The translations under genes were made by a program, and so were the position numbers. From the NCBI GenBank assembly GCA_016223025.1, contig JACRPU010000010.1, forward strand, positions 16,537-80,536: a stretch of DNA of 64,000 nucleotides, read 5' to 3'. Source of the DNA: Nitrosomonadales bacterium (GTDB lineage: Bacteria; Pseudomonadota; Gammaproteobacteria; Burkholderiales; Gallionellaceae). The number at the start of each line of letters is the position of its first letter. Within the stretch, counting starts at the first letter, position 1. The notes under the pieces were generated by a model, which had not been told where the DNA came from, made no database searches, and saw only the letters and a program-made list of their open reading frames with translations. This document shows, piece after piece, positions 9,546 through 19,238 of the stretch.

Positions 9546-12500
9546 TTAATTATTGTCTGCTGCGGCGGGTTTGCCCGCCCCCACCTTGACCACATTGGGA
9601 TTTTCCCAGGTGCCGGTGACATTGTATTCAAACGACACCAACTTATCGAGCGGCTCGCGCAGAAGCTTGTTGACGATGAAGGTGCCGATGCCCACCAGAG
9701 GTCCGCCGGTGAACGCGCCCAGCATGGAAACGCTGTTCCCCACCGTGGGCAGGATGCGCACGTTCAGGTTCTGCGTTTCGCGGCCCAGGTCAATCTGGCC
9801 CGCCATGGTCACCTTGGCGGCGGAGCCGTCAATCTTGAAATCGCCGGTGGACAGCACGCCCTGCCTGATCTGCGCCGTGCCGGTGATGCTGTCGAAGGCG
9901 AAGCCCTCGCTGAACACGTCGGTGAAATCCAGCGTGATGTGCCGGGGCAAAGCCTGCAAGCTCAAAATGCCCAGCAGCTTGCCGATGCCGGGCTTGATTT
10001 TCAGGAACTGCCCTTTTCCCGTGTCCAGTTTGAGCGTGCCATCCAGCGTGGCATAGCTGAAATCATCCGGCCCGCCCTGCCAGACGAACGCCCCATCGAG
10101 TTTGCCGCTGCCGTTCCTGACGCTGTCCGGGTAACCGGAGCGGGCGAGAATCTTTCCCGCATCGCCGATCTCCAGCTTGAGGTTGACCCGCGTCTGCGCC
10201 TTGCCGTCCGCCGCGCCCCATTTGCCGTCCGCCGTCAGCAGGCCGTCGGGATTAGTGATGCGCATGCGCTCCAGCAGCCAGTCGCGCCCGTGGTGCTGCG
10301 CCAGCAATTCCATGCGCCCGAGCGGTTTGCCCTTGTAGGTCAGCTCCTCCACCGCCAGATCGAGCGCGGGGAGCTCGCCGCCGGTCGCGCTTTTATCAGC
10401 CACTTCTGCGGCAACCGGCTTGCGGGCGGCAGCCTCCTTGTTTCCGCTCTCGCCCTTGTCCAGAAACAGATTCTTCAAGCGCGCATGGAGTTTCCCTTTG
10501 TCTTGCCCCTGCCAGATCACCTCGCCGTTCGCTTCCCTGGAAGCCAGTTGCGCGGCAAGTGCGCCATTCTGGTTGCGCGCGTTGATGCGCAGGTCATTCA
10601 CCTGGTAACCATAGACATCCAGGCTCTGGACCAGCAGTTCCGCACCGGCAAAACCGGTCGGCGCCGTTCCGCCAGACCCGCCCAGCAAAGGCCCCCATCC
10701 TTCCAGCGACAGTTTCGGCACGGTGCCGGTGAGCCACACCCCATCCCGCAACTGCAATTTTGGCGTGCCGCCGAAGCTCACTGTGCCGCGCTTGACGATC
10801 CAGCCCTCCCCTTCCTCGCGGCGCAGCAATTTTGCGCCGAACAGTTTGCCGTATTGCAGGGAAAGCGTGTCTTGTTGCGCGGTCGCGCTCTTCATCTCGA
10901 AGCGCACCGGGACGGTTTCTCCGGCGCCTTTGGCAAATGGCTCCGGCAGAGATGAAGACAGTCCGTCCAGGTTTGAGGTAACCACGACATCGGCCAATTT
11001 CTTCTGCACCTGGATTTCCGCTTCCCATTCGCTGCCGCCGTGCAGATAAGCCAACAGCGGGTGCGATGCGGTTTTGCGCAGCGCATCCATGTCGGTCTTG
11101 CCGCGCAACCTGGCCTGCACCGCACCGTCCGCGCCGCTCTGCACCGACAGCGTGGCCGGGCCACCGAGGATTTGCGCGCTGGCGTTGCGCGTGCGCAGGG
11201 AGGATTCCGTAAACAGCAGTTCCCCGTTTACCTGGCGCAGCGTCGGGACGCCTTCGCCCAGCTCCATTTCGTTATCGGAAAAACGATAGCTGCCGGAAAC
11301 TTTCGCCGGTTTGCCGCCCTGCAGCGGGACATCCACCATCAGGGCAAGCTTGCCGTTGCCGCGCGCCGCCATGCCGTCGGTGAAACCGTCTATGTAGCCG
11401 CGCACCGGGCTTTTCTGGATGAAATCCAGGCCGTGCGCGGTTTCCGCCAGAGCCTCGCCGCGCACCTGCAACAGCAGGTCGGGGCTGGACGTATCCGGCA
11501 CAACCACGCTCACCTTTTGCAGGCGCGCGCCCACCGTCGCGGCGGACGGCGCGATCACCTCCAGCCGGTTGCCCTGAACCAGCAATTCGGCGGTGATATT
11601 TTCCAGGCGCGGCCACTCTCTGGCGTATTCCATTGATACGTCCCTGGCACGCATGCGGATGCTGAAAATGCCTTTCCTGTTTTCGGGGAACGGAAAATCG
11701 TTCAGGTCGCCATGCAGGCGCAGGCGGAATTCGGAAGCCTGCCCGCCCAGCAACGCATCGCGTATCCAGGCGTGGGTTTCCTCGCCCAATGCGGCCAGCG
11801 GAATGTAGCGGTCGGCATGATGCACGTCGGCGCGCGTCAGGGCGATGGTCAGGTCAATTATGCCAGGGCTCTTCGGCTGTCCGGGGCTGTCCGGCACGGT
11901 GCGGTAGCTGCCGAACAGGGTTCCGGCAACGTCGGCGTTGGCGACTGAAACATTGCCGAACTTCACTTCCAACCCATCTTTGCCCGATTGCCAGCCGGAC
12001 TGCGCGGTGAGCGTGTCGAATTGCAGCGGCTCCGGCATGATGTGCGGCGCATCCACCACCAGCTTTCGCGCATTCAGCGACAGCGTGCCGCCGCGTTCGT
12101 TGCCGTCCACTTCGCCGCTCAGCCCGCTGAACCCTGGCAGGCTGTCCGTGCGCCGCAGGGATAGCCTGTCAAATTGCGCCTTGATATCGTAATGGGCCAG
12201 CTTGCCCGCTTCGCTCTGCCATTTGGTTTGCAGGCCCGCCACCAGGCCTTGCGGCGCAAACTCGGCGAGCCGTTTCCTCAAGTCCTGCCCCAGCGGCAAA
12301 TAGTCCGCAAGGCCGGTCAGGCCGGCCAGATCCAGCGTATTGGCGCGCAGTTCGCCGCTGTCCGAGCGCCTGTCCCCGGCCCCGGCAAGGCGCAGGAAAA
12401 AGTCGGTTGGCTGCACCGGCAAACCGTTATTCATCTGCAACGAAAATTTGCGCGCGGAAATCTCCATCCCCTGCGCCGACTCCTGCCAATCAAGGCGCCC

Positions 12501-13469
12501 GCGCAGCGCGCGCAAATCGAGCACCGGCAAATCCTCGCCCAATTGCGCCCGCACATCCGCCAGCACGAGATCGGTTGTCAGCCGGTTGGCCTTTCCCTCC
12601 CCGAACTCCATCCAGCCGCGCAACGCCCCCTTGCCGAGCCGGAAACCGGCGGGCAACGGCAACCACGCCCGCCATGCGCCCACATCAACATAATCGAGCT
12701 GGGCGAACAACTGGCCGCGCCAGTTGCGCAGATCGTCAAAGCTGTTGCCGTAAAAATCGCCGCGCACGTCGAGCTGCGCGGACAGTTCCGCCGGGGGCAG
12801 CGCGCGCACCGCAAAACGGTGGCGCCGCCCGGAAACCGCGATCAGGCCGACCTTCTCCATCAGCCAGTTATCCTCGATGAGCCCGCTATTCTCGACGAGA
12901 AGGTTCACCTGATCGAATGCCAGCGGCGCGGCGGCGCGCTGTTCATCCTGCCAGGTAATGCGCGCATCCCGCACCACGATGCGCGCCTGGTGCAACAGCC
13001 AGTCGGACAGGTTTTTGTCCGACGGCTCGCCGGACAGCGCCATGCCCGCGATGTACAGCAAGCCCTGCGCATCACGCCTGACCAGCAGGTTCGGGCGATC
13101 GAGCTCGATGCTGTGCAAACGCACTTCGCCGGCCAGCAATGTTGCCCACGACACCACGTTATCCACGCGCGGCAGCGCCAGCGCGGTCTGGCCCCGCTTA
13201 TCCAGGATGCGCACATCGGTGAACGACAGATGGGGGCGGATGCCTTGCCAATCAGCCTCGATCTTGCCGATGGAAACCGGCTGCCCGATGGCCTGGCTGG
13301 CGGAAACCGTGATGATGCCGCGATACCGCTCGATGTCCGGCAATATCCAGTAACGCAGCCCCAGCATCAGCCCGGCGCAGGCAAGCGCCACCAGCGCCGT
13401 GCCGACCAGCGCGATTCGGGCCAAGTGGCCCAGCCCTTTCCAGGCCAGGCGCAGGGAGGCTCTCAGCAT
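9546..13469 (-). CDS. yhdP: YhdP family AsmA-like envelope protein
   Basis: A very large (about 1307 residues) inner-membrane-anchored periplasmic protein. YhdP-class bridge proteins move phospholipid toward the outer membrane. One hydrophobic segment near the N-terminus (IALVGTALVALACAGLMLGL) is followed by a long beta-rich repeat body and a conserved AsmA-like C-terminus ending in FEYNVTGTWENPNVVKV. The start is uncertain: ATG at 13469 or GTG at 13493, neither with a strong ribosome-binding site. It heads the yhdP-nit-tldD operon. Confidence 0.9.
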   Translation of the reverse strand: MLRASLRLAWKGLGHLARIALVGTALVALACAGLMLGLRYWILPDIERYRGIITVSASQAIGQPVSIGKIEADWQGIRPHLSFTDVRILDKRGQTALALPRVDNVVSWATLLAGEVRLHSIELDRPNLLVRRDAQGLLYIAGMALSGEPSDKNLSDWLLHQARIVVRDARITWQDEQRAAAPLAFDQVNLLVENSGLIEDNWLMEKVGLIAVSGRRHRFAVRALPPAELSAQLDVRGDFYGNSFDDLRNWRGQLFAQLDYVDVGAWRAWLPLPAGFRLGKGALRGWMEFGEGKANRLTTDLVLADVRAQLGEDLPVLDLRALRGRLDWQESAQGMEISARKFSLQMNNGLPVQPTDFFLRLAGAGDRRSDSGELRANTLDLAGLTGLADYLPLGQDLRKRLAEFAPQGLVAGLQTKWQSEAGKLAHYDIKAQFDRLSLRRTDSLPGFSGLSGEVDGNERGGTLSLNARKLVVDAPHIMPEPLQFDTLTAQSGWQSGKDGLEVKFGNVSVANADVAGTLFGSYRTVPDSPGQPKSPGIIDLTIALTRADVHHADRYIPLAALGEETHAWIRDALLGGQASEFRLRLHGDLNDFPFPENRKGIFSIRMRARDVSMEYAREWPRLENITAELLVQGNRLEVIAPSAATVGARLQKVSVVVPDTSSPDLLLQVRGEALAETAHGLDFIQKSPVRGYIDGFTDGMAARGNGKLALMVDVPLQGGKPAKVSGSYRFSDNEMELGEGVPTLRQVNGELLFTESSLRTRNASAQILGGPATLSVQSGADGAVQARLRGKTDMDALRKTASHPLLAYLHGGSEWEAEIQVQKKLADVVVTSNLDGLSSSLPEPFAKGAGETVPVRFEMKSATAQQDTLSLQYGKLFGAKLLRREEGEGWIVKRGTVSFGGTPKLQLRDGVWLTGTVPKLSLEGWGPLLGGSGGTAPTGFAGAELLVQSLDVYGYQVNDLRINARNQNGALAAQLASREANGEVIWQGQDKGKLHARLKNLFLDKGESGNKEAAARKPVAAEVADKSATGGELPALDLAVEELTYKGKPLGRMELLAQHHGRDWLLERMRITNPDGLLTADGKWGAADGKAQTRVNLKLEIGDAGKILARSGYPDSVRNGSGKLDGAFVWQGGPDDFSYATLDGTLKLDTGKGQFLKIKPGIGKLLGILSLQALPRHITLDFTDVFSEGFAFDSITGTAQIRQGVLSTGDFKIDGSAAKVTMAGQIDLGRETQNLNVRILPTVGNSVSMLGAFTGGPLVGIGTFIVNKLLREPLDKLVSFEYNVTGTWENPNVVKVGAGKPAAADNN

Positions 13470-13503
13470 AAGGAACGGTGGCCGGGCGGCCACGCAAGCA
13501 AGC

Positions 13504-13635
13504 TAACGATCATGGCGCAGGCCACCCCGAATGATGAATCGCCTGCGCCACAATCGTCCCCTCACCCCCGTTCCCCCTCGCCCAAAAGGAGAGGGGTACG
13601 GTATGCCCTCGCTGCGCGAGATTCACTTTAACCAG
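13504..13635. repeat. Composite intergenic repeat, copy 2
   Basis: TAACGATCATGGCGCAGGCC pairs imperfectly with GCCTGCGCCACAATCGT (13504-13557) around a CCACCCCGAATGATGAA loop. It is followed by a CCCTCGCCC...GGAGAGGGG module and then by CCCTCGCTGCGCGAGATTCA (about 13604-13623). It shares its modules with copies at 4864 and 24753. It lies directly upstream of the yhdP-like gene. Confidence 0.8.
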
Positions 13636-13753
13636 GGTGTGCATCGGGAAATAATGAGCCGGTTGAGGCGGTATTTTAACTCCAACAGGCTGCTGAAAGG
13701 CTCTGCGGAAGCCGTATTTGCCACGAAAATTGCGTAGCGGGAGGGCTTGCCAA

Positions 13754-13897
13754 CTATCCCCCATTATTCCCGGAGGGGGATAATGGGCCACGGGGTTAAT
13801 TCTAAGCCGGACGAGTCGGAGCCAAAAATGGAAAGCCGTCTTCTCGTGCTATCCCCACCATTTTCCCCGAACGGGAAAATGAGCCACGGGGCTGAAT
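13754..13897. repeat. Two direct copies of a 47-49 base hairpin repeat
   Basis: Copy 1 (13754-13800) and copy 2 (13849-13897) share CTATCCCC, then CATT, a CCCG-A-CGGG-like hairpin, AATG, GCCACGGGG and a final T-rich end. Between them lies AAGCCGGACGAGTCGGAGCC, the reverse of the CGGCTCGTCCGGC element near 56530. The stretch from 13494 to 13918 contains only such repeats and no gene. Confidence 0.7.
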
Positions 13898-13918
13898 AAG
13901 GAGGGGTTTGTTCCAGCA

Positions 13919-14524
13919 TCAATGGGTGAGCGGTTTCCAGCCGGAATCGTCAAAATAGGTCGCATATTTTTCCAGCGCACCGACCACTTTCACGGCGCCA
14001 TCCCGGCGCTTCACTTTCTTCAGTTTGCCTTGCATCGCCCCGATGCCTTCGAGCATGTCGGCGAGGATCAGGTGCAATTGCGCGTCGGCTTTCGGATCGA
14101 GCTTGCAGTTGCCTGCCATGTATTCCACCTCGCCGTTGATCTTGCCGGCCAGTTCGCCATATTCGGAGTCAGAAAGTTTGCCCTCATGGATGCCGCCCAG
14201 TGACGCGGCGATAATATCGCGAATATTTCCCATCGCTTTGCGCAGCGGCTCGTCTATCGCCCATTTCTTGCCGTTGTCGAGCGTGGGTTTGGCGGCGGAA
14301 CCGTGATGGGAGTGCCCGTGCTTTGCGGGCCCGGCAGCCGGCGCGTTGGCCGTGCCGAGACAAAGCGTCAGCGCGAGAACGGGCAGGGAATGCTTCCGAA
14401 ACAAAGGCAGCTTCGGGGAACGGTCCTCCGGTTTGCCGGTTTTACCGGGCTCCTGCCGCAGCCTGCCCTCGAATGGGGCTGTCGGGGGCGGGAGCGGCGG
14501 AATTGAATTTCCGGAAGCAGGCAT
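13919..14524 (-). CDS. Small exported protein of unknown function, His-rich N-terminus
   Basis: The frame has 201 codons. The first 40-45 residues are proline-rich and look non-native; an export signal appears only after them (FRKHSLPVLALTLCLGTANA followed by APAAG). A HGHSHHG cluster and a helical domain with a KRRDGAVKVVGALEKYATYF end come next. The real start may therefore be internal and use a rare codon. It begins 3 bases after the diguanylate cyclase stop, so translation is probably coupled. I cannot name the family; a periplasmic, possibly metal-related helper is only a guess. Confidence 0.6.
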   Translation of the reverse strand: MPASGNSIPPLPPPTAPFEGRLRQEPGKTGKPEDRSPKLPLFRKHSLPVLALTLCLGTANAPAAGPAKHGHSHHGSAAKPTLDNGKKWAIDEPLRKAMGNIRDIIAASLGGIHEGKLSDSEYGELAGKINGEVEYMAGNCKLDPKADAQLHLILADMLEGIGAMQGKLKKVKRRDGAVKVVGALEKYATYFDDSGWKPLTH

Positions 14525-14527
14525 AAT

Positions 14528-16183
14528 TTATTCCGCCTGGCTCACACGGTTTTTGCCGCTTTTCTTGGCCTGGTACATGGCCTTGTCGGCGCGCTCGATC
14601 ATATCTTCCGCTGTTTCTTCCCCGGCGCGCAACGCCACGCCGGCGCTGAAGGTGATCAGCAGCCGCTCGTTGCCGTGCAGAAAGAATTTTCTGGTGAGCT
14701 CGCGCTGCAGGCGGGTGATGATTTCTATGGCTTCCGCCAGTTCGGTATCGGGCAGAATGATGAGAAATTCCTCGCCGCCATAGCGCGCCACCGCATCGGT
14801 CGGACGCAGGGTGTCCTTGATGACTTTCGTGAGGTGTACCAGCGCCCGATCGCCGACCTGGTGGCCCAGGGTGTCGTTGAGCTGCTTGAAATTGTCTATG
14901 TCGAGCATCGCCAGGCTGACCGGGGATTGCTGGCGCTCGGCGCGTTTGATTTCGCGCTCCAGCGTTTCATCCAGCCCGCGCCGGTTGAGCGCGCCGGTGA
15001 GTTGGTCCGCATGCACCAGTTCGCTGGTTTGTTCCAGTTCCTGCTCCAGTTGCCGGACGCGCTCTTCGGCTTGTTGAGCCTGCTTGCGGGTGGTGAGCAG
15101 TTCCTCGTGCGAGCGTTGCGCGCTGTCCTGGATGATGCGCGTGTCGTGCATGATTTCATCGAGAATCTGGCTCAGCGCGGCGAGATTGTCTGCGCCCCGG
15201 ATTTTCATGCTGTATCCGATGATTTTGCTGTGGTAGGCGCCGGTAGTTTCGGTCAAGCCGCCCAGGCGGTCAATGAAGGTAGTCATCAGATTCTTGAGGG
15301 TGGTCTTGGCATCGCTCAGGCTTTCCTTCAGGAAGCCCTGCTCGATGATGGCGCTGCGCAGGTTGCGTTCCGCATCGGCGATGGTGCGCTTGTCCAGCGG
15401 GTGCGCGATGATTTCCTGCAAGGTGGTAATCTGGCCGTGCAGCCATTTGTCTTCGGCGGCCAGTTCGCCGATGTTCTCCACCAGCAGGCGCAACAGGCGT
15501 ACCACGCCATCCTGAATCTTCGTTTTGTCCTCTGCGCGCAACTCCAGCTTGATCCAGAACTGGCGCAACTGCTTGGCCAGCCTGGTGGCTTGCCCGTGAT
15601 CTCCGGTGGCGCGCGCCTGCTGGGCCAGCGCCTGTATCTCGCCCGCCAGTTCCGGCTGCGCGCCGAGCGAGCTTTCCAGGGTTTGCGCCAGCAGTTCGCG
15701 CAATTGGGCCACCAGCTCGATGCTCTTGATTACGCCCTGGGGCGAGCCCGTTGCCGCCGGTGCGGCTGCGACCGGTTCCAGCACCGCCGGAACCAGATCG
15801 TCGGAGCCGGGCGCAAGCGGCGCGCCGGACCAGGAATGCACCAGGGCCTGCAACTTTTCGTACAGCGCATCGGGGTTGCCGGAAAATTTGTTCAGCACGG
15901 TTTCCAGGCCGTCTCTCTTGCGCGTGACGGTAATGCCCTTATGCGGGGTTTCCAGTTGCTTGAGCAGGTCGCGGATCAGCTTGGGCCACACCGGAGCGGG
16001 CTTTGCCGGGCTGTCCGGCGATCCCTGCGCCGGAGGTGCGACCACCTCCGCCCGCACGCCGGCAGCCCCGCAGATTTCCTGATACACGTGCGCATAGTTG
16101 TCGGGCGTCGGGACGATTTTGCGCGCGGCCAGGGTTTTCAGGGTTTCGCGCGCGATGTCGGATGGAGTGTGGTGAGCGGACAT
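14528..16183 (-). CDS. GGDEF-domain diguanylate cyclase
   Basis: Makes the second messenger c-di-GMP. It has 551 residues. An N-terminal alpha-helical region (about 1-300) shows no domain I can name and is followed by a coiled coil around residues 320-385 (RKQAQQAEERVRQLEQELEQ). The C-terminal GGDEF domain has an intact GGEEF active site in RYGGEEFLIILPDT. An RxxD inhibitory site (RPTD) lies five residues before it, so product feedback is expected. No membrane segment is seen. A second GGEEF protein is encoded at 27015. Confidence 0.93.
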   Translation of the reverse strand: MSAHHTPSDIARETLKTLAARKIVPTPDNYAHVYQEICGAAGVRAEVVAPPAQGSPDSPAKPAPVWPKLIRDLLKQLETPHKGITVTRKRDGLETVLNKFSGNPDALYEKLQALVHSWSGAPLAPGSDDLVPAVLEPVAAAPAATGSPQGVIKSIELVAQLRELLAQTLESSLGAQPELAGEIQALAQQARATGDHGQATRLAKQLRQFWIKLELRAEDKTKIQDGVVRLLRLLVENIGELAAEDKWLHGQITTLQEIIAHPLDKRTIADAERNLRSAIIEQGFLKESLSDAKTTLKNLMTTFIDRLGGLTETTGAYHSKIIGYSMKIRGADNLAALSQILDEIMHDTRIIQDSAQRSHEELLTTRKQAQQAEERVRQLEQELEQTSELVHADQLTGALNRRGLDETLEREIKRAERQQSPVSLAMLDIDNFKQLNDTLGHQVGDRALVHLTKVIKDTLRPTDAVARYGGEEFLIILPDTELAEAIEIITRLQRELTRKFFLHGNERLLITFSAGVALRAGEETAEDMIERADKAMYQAKKSGKNRVSQAE

Positions 16184-16279
16184 GGATGAATTTTGCGGGT
16201 TGCTTGCGAGGGAATGACAAAGCCAATGGATTAACCGGGATTATACCAATATAACGCCAACAGCCCGCCCTTCAAAAAC

Positions 16280-18058
16280 CTAACCTTCCTCCTGCTGTTG
16301 CAAGGCCCACATTTGCGCATAGATTCCCTGCCGCACCAGCAAATCGCGGTGGGTGCCGCGCTCGACGATGCGCCCTTTGTCCATCACCAGTATCTCCCGA
16401 GCATCCACGACGGTGGAAAGGCGGTGCGCGATGACCAGGGTGGTGCGGTCGCGCGCAACGCCGCGCAGCTCGCCCTGTATCGCCTTCTCGGATTTGGAGT
16501 CCAGCGCCGAAGTCGCTTCGTCAAAAATCAGGATGGCCGGGTTTTTGAGGATGGCGCGCGCGATCGCCACGCGCTGCTTTTCGCCGCCGGAAAGCTTGAG
16601 GCCGCGCTCGCCCACCAGCGTTTCATACCCCTGCGGCAGCGATTCGATGAAGGCGTGGATATGCGCCAGCCGCGCAACCTCCTCCACTTCCTCGCGGCTG
16701 GCGCCCGACCGCCCGTAGGCGATGTTGTAATAGATGCTGTCGTTGAACAGCACGGTGTCCTGCGGCACGATGCCGATGGCCGCACGCAGGCTGGCCTGGG
16801 TCACCTGGCGGATGTCCTGCCCGTCAACCAGGATGCGCCCCGCGCCCGCATCGTAAAAGCGGAACAGCAGGCGCGACAGCGTGGACTTGCCCGCCCCGCT
16901 CGCCCCCACCACGGCGACGGTGTGCCCTGCCGGAATATCAAAACTTACATCGAAAAGGATTTGCCGTTCCGGATCGTAGGAAAAACTTACCCGCTCGAAG
17001 CGTATCGCCGCCCGCTCCAGCCTCAGCGGCGCGGCATCCGGCGCGTCCTCGATTTCGCGGCGCTCGCCGAGCAGGCGGAACATTTTTTCCATGTCGGCCA
17101 GCGCGTGCTTGATCTCGCGGTAGACGAAACCGAGGAAATGCAGCGGCATGGAAAGCTGCAACATGAACACGTTGACCAGCACCAGATCGCCCAGGGTCAT
17201 CGTCCCCTTCGCCACGCCGTCGGCGGCCAGCAGCATCAGCGCGGTGATGCCGGCGGCGATGATCGTGCTTTGCCCGGCGTTCAGCGCGGCCAGCGAAGTC
17301 TGGTTTTGCACCGCCGCCTTTTCCCATTTGGCGAGATGCGCGTCGTAGTGGTTGGCCTCATAGCCCTCATTGCCGAAATATTTCACCGTCTCGTAGTTGA
17401 GCAGGCTGTCTATGGCGCGGGTGTTGGCCTTGGAATCCATGTCGTTCATGGTGCGCCGGAACACCATGCGCCACTCGGTGACCAGCAGGGTGAACGCCGC
17501 ATACACCACCAGCGTGATGAACGTGATGGCGGCGAACCACGGGTTGTATTTGCCCAGCAGGATGACGGCGACCAGCGTGATTTCCAGCAGCGTGGGCAGG
17601 ATGTTGAACAGCATGAAGTTGAGCAGGAAGCCGATGCCACGGGTACCGCGCTCGATGTCGCGCGAAACGCCGCCGGTCTGCCGCTCCAGGTGGAAGCGCA
17701 GGCTCAGGCTGTGCAGGTGGGCAAATATCTTGAGCGCCACGCGCCGGATGGCGCGCTGCGTCACCTTGGCAAACACCGCGTCGCGCAGCTCGCCAAACAG
17801 GGTGCTGCACAGCCGCATCGAACCGTAGCCGACCACGAGGAAAACCGGCACGACCAGCATCGCCTGCGGACGATCCATCGCATCCACGATTTCCTTGAGC
17901 ACCAGCGGCACCGCCACGTTGGCCAGTTTGGCCAGCACCAGCATCGCCAGCGCCAGCGCCACCCTGGCCTTATACTCCAGCAGGTAGGGCAGCAGAGTGC
18001 GAATGGTATTCCAGTCGCCGCGCGTGGAGTGTTCCGGTGAAAAGGGAAGGGAGCGCAT
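16280..18058 (-). CDS. ABC transporter, fused permease and ATPase (ABCB7/HMT1-like)
   Basis: A 592-residue half-transporter. An N-terminal six-helix exporter domain (about 25-320) precedes a nucleotide-binding domain. The latter has Walker A GASGAGKST, signature LSGGEKQRVAIARA, Walker B ILIFDEATSALD and an H-loop in VIAHRLSTV. The sequence around the ATPase resembles the mitochondrial Atm1/ABCB7-like bacterial exporters of glutathione-related compounds, which is inference. It probably works as a homodimer in the inner membrane. It is divergent from pbpG. Confidence 0.92.
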   Translation of the reverse strand: MRSLPFSPEHSTRGDWNTIRTLLPYLLEYKARVALALAMLVLAKLANVAVPLVLKEIVDAMDRPQAMLVVPVFLVVGYGSMRLCSTLFGELRDAVFAKVTQRAIRRVALKIFAHLHSLSLRFHLERQTGGVSRDIERGTRGIGFLLNFMLFNILPTLLEITLVAVILLGKYNPWFAAITFITLVVYAAFTLLVTEWRMVFRRTMNDMDSKANTRAIDSLLNYETVKYFGNEGYEANHYDAHLAKWEKAAVQNQTSLAALNAGQSTIIAAGITALMLLAADGVAKGTMTLGDLVLVNVFMLQLSMPLHFLGFVYREIKHALADMEKMFRLLGERREIEDAPDAAPLRLERAAIRFERVSFSYDPERQILFDVSFDIPAGHTVAVVGASGAGKSTLSRLLFRFYDAGAGRILVDGQDIRQVTQASLRAAIGIVPQDTVLFNDSIYYNIAYGRSGASREEVEEVARLAHIHAFIESLPQGYETLVGERGLKLSGGEKQRVAIARAILKNPAILIFDEATSALDSKSEKAIQGELRGVARDRTTLVIAHRLSTVVDAREILVMDKGRIVERGTHRDLLVRQGIYAQMWALQQQEEG

Positions 18059-18186
18059 TGACTGGATCGAAAAGGCCGGAGATGAGCAGGCGCATTATAG
18101 CGGCCCCGCGAGCCGCCCGATGGGGCGGACACGACAAGTTTCCTGCAATGCTCCGTTCGCTTTTTTCGCTGCGCGCTCTTTCCGCT

Positions 18187-18214
18187 TTGATTTTTCTAAA
18201 GATTTTGGTATTCT
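18187..18214 (+). promoter_or_regulatory. Possible sigma-70 promoter for pbpG
   Basis: TTGATT (18187-18192) and TATTCT (18209-18214) are separated by 16 bases in an AT-rich patch between divergent genes. They lie about 40 bases ahead of the chosen pbpG start. The boxes are imperfect, so this is tentative. Confidence 0.4.
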
Positions 18215-18253
18215 TGCGGACACAATGAAAATGTGGCTATTCCGGGGGGCGGT

Positions 18254-19147
18254 GTGCGCAACAAATTTCTGCTGATGGTATTGCTGGGTTGTTCGCTGGC
18301 GGCGCAGGCTGCGGCGGGCGATGCGGCAACGCGGATACAGGATGACGAGCTTGCCAGCACGGTGCTGAGGTTCACCTCATCGCCCAAGCTGCGCTCGGCG
18401 ATTGCCCTGATTTATGACGAAGATGGGCAGGCCCCTTTGTATACCAAGAACGCGGATACGGTCGCGCCTATCGCTTCCATCACCAAGCTGATGACCGCGA
18501 TGGTGGTGCTGGACGCGCAACTGCCGCTGGATGAGAAAATCCGCATCAGCAGGCAGGACATGGATAAGCTCAAGGGCACCAGCTCGCGCATGAACCCCGG
18601 CCTGGAACTGTCGCGCGGCGAGTTGCTCCGGCTGGCTTTGATGTCCTCCGAGAACCGTGCCGCCGCCGCGCTGGCGCGCACCTATCCGGGAGGGGCGGAG
18701 GCTGCCGTTGCGATGATGAACGGCAAAGCGCGCGAACTGGGCATGAAGGATACGCAGTTCCGCGACCCCACCGGCCTGCACAGCGGCAACACATCCACCG
18801 CGCAGGACCTGGTGAAGATGGTCCAGACGGCGCAACGCTACGACCTCATCCGGGAATACACCACCACTTCATCCTATACCGTGAAGGCGGGGCGCAGGCC
18901 GATGCGTTTCAGCAACACCAACCCGCTGGTAAAAAACGCTTCCTGGGATATCGGCGTCAGCAAGACCGGCTACATCAGCGAGGCGGGACGCTGCCTGGTG
19001 ATGCAGGCCAGGATCAACCAGCGCCCGGTAGTGATCGTGCTGCTCGATTCGTGGGGTTTGCGTTCCCGCATCGGCGATGCCAACCGCATCAAGAAATGGA
19101 TGGAAAGCGCCGAAGCTCGGACGCACGTCAGCACTCGCCGCAGTTGA
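18254..19147 (+). CDS. pbpG: D-alanyl-D-alanine endopeptidase (PBP7-like)
   Basis: A periplasmic penicillin-binding protein that cleaves peptidoglycan cross-links. It has 297 residues from GTG 18254, chosen because CCGGGGGGCG sits just upstream; the in-frame GTG at 18233 has no site. A signal peptide (LLMVLLGCSLAAQAAAG) is followed by the three serine-peptidase motifs SITK, SEN and KTG. It is shorter than carboxypeptidases of the DacA type, consistent with PBP7. Confidence 0.9.
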   Translation: MRNKFLLMVLLGCSLAAQAAAGDAATRIQDDELASTVLRFTSSPKLRSAIALIYDEDGQAPLYTKNADTVAPIASITKLMTAMVVLDAQLPLDEKIRISRQDMDKLKGTSSRMNPGLELSRGELLRLALMSSENRAAAALARTYPGGAEAAVAMMNGKARELGMKDTQFRDPTGLHSGNTSTAQDLVKMVQTAQRYDLIREYTTTSSYTVKAGRRPMRFSNTNPLVKNASWDIGVSKTGYISEAGRCLVMQARINQRPVVIVLLDSWGLRSRIGDANRIKKWMESAEARTHVSTRRS

Positions 19148-19172
19148 TGCCTTCCTGCCGGATTAAATCGCG

Positions 19173-19238
19173 TCAGCGTTTCAGCGCCCACGCCACCAGG
19201 GCAACCAGAAACAGTAAAACAAACAGTTCGATGAGCAC
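19173..19238 (-). CDS. Possible 21-residue membrane mini-protein
   Basis: A GTG-started frame reads LIELFVLLFLVALVAWALKR: an acidic residue, one hydrophobic span, then a positive tail, as in single-span mini-proteins. There is no strong ribosome-binding site and it is very short, so chance is a real alternative. It lies in the gap downstream of pbpG. Confidence 0.25.
   Translation of the reverse strand: MLIELFVLLFLVALVAWALKR

Noticed and set aside
12174..13631. Open frame of 485 codons opposite yhdP
   Set aside because: Antisense shadow with biased Gln/Arg/His composition; it runs into repeat DNA.
14675..16189. Open frame of 504 codons opposite the diguanylate cyclase
   Set aside because: Antisense to a well-supported GGDEF gene.
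16298..18040. Open frame of 580 codons opposite the ABC exporter
   Set aside because: Antisense shadow; all ABC motifs are on the minus strand.
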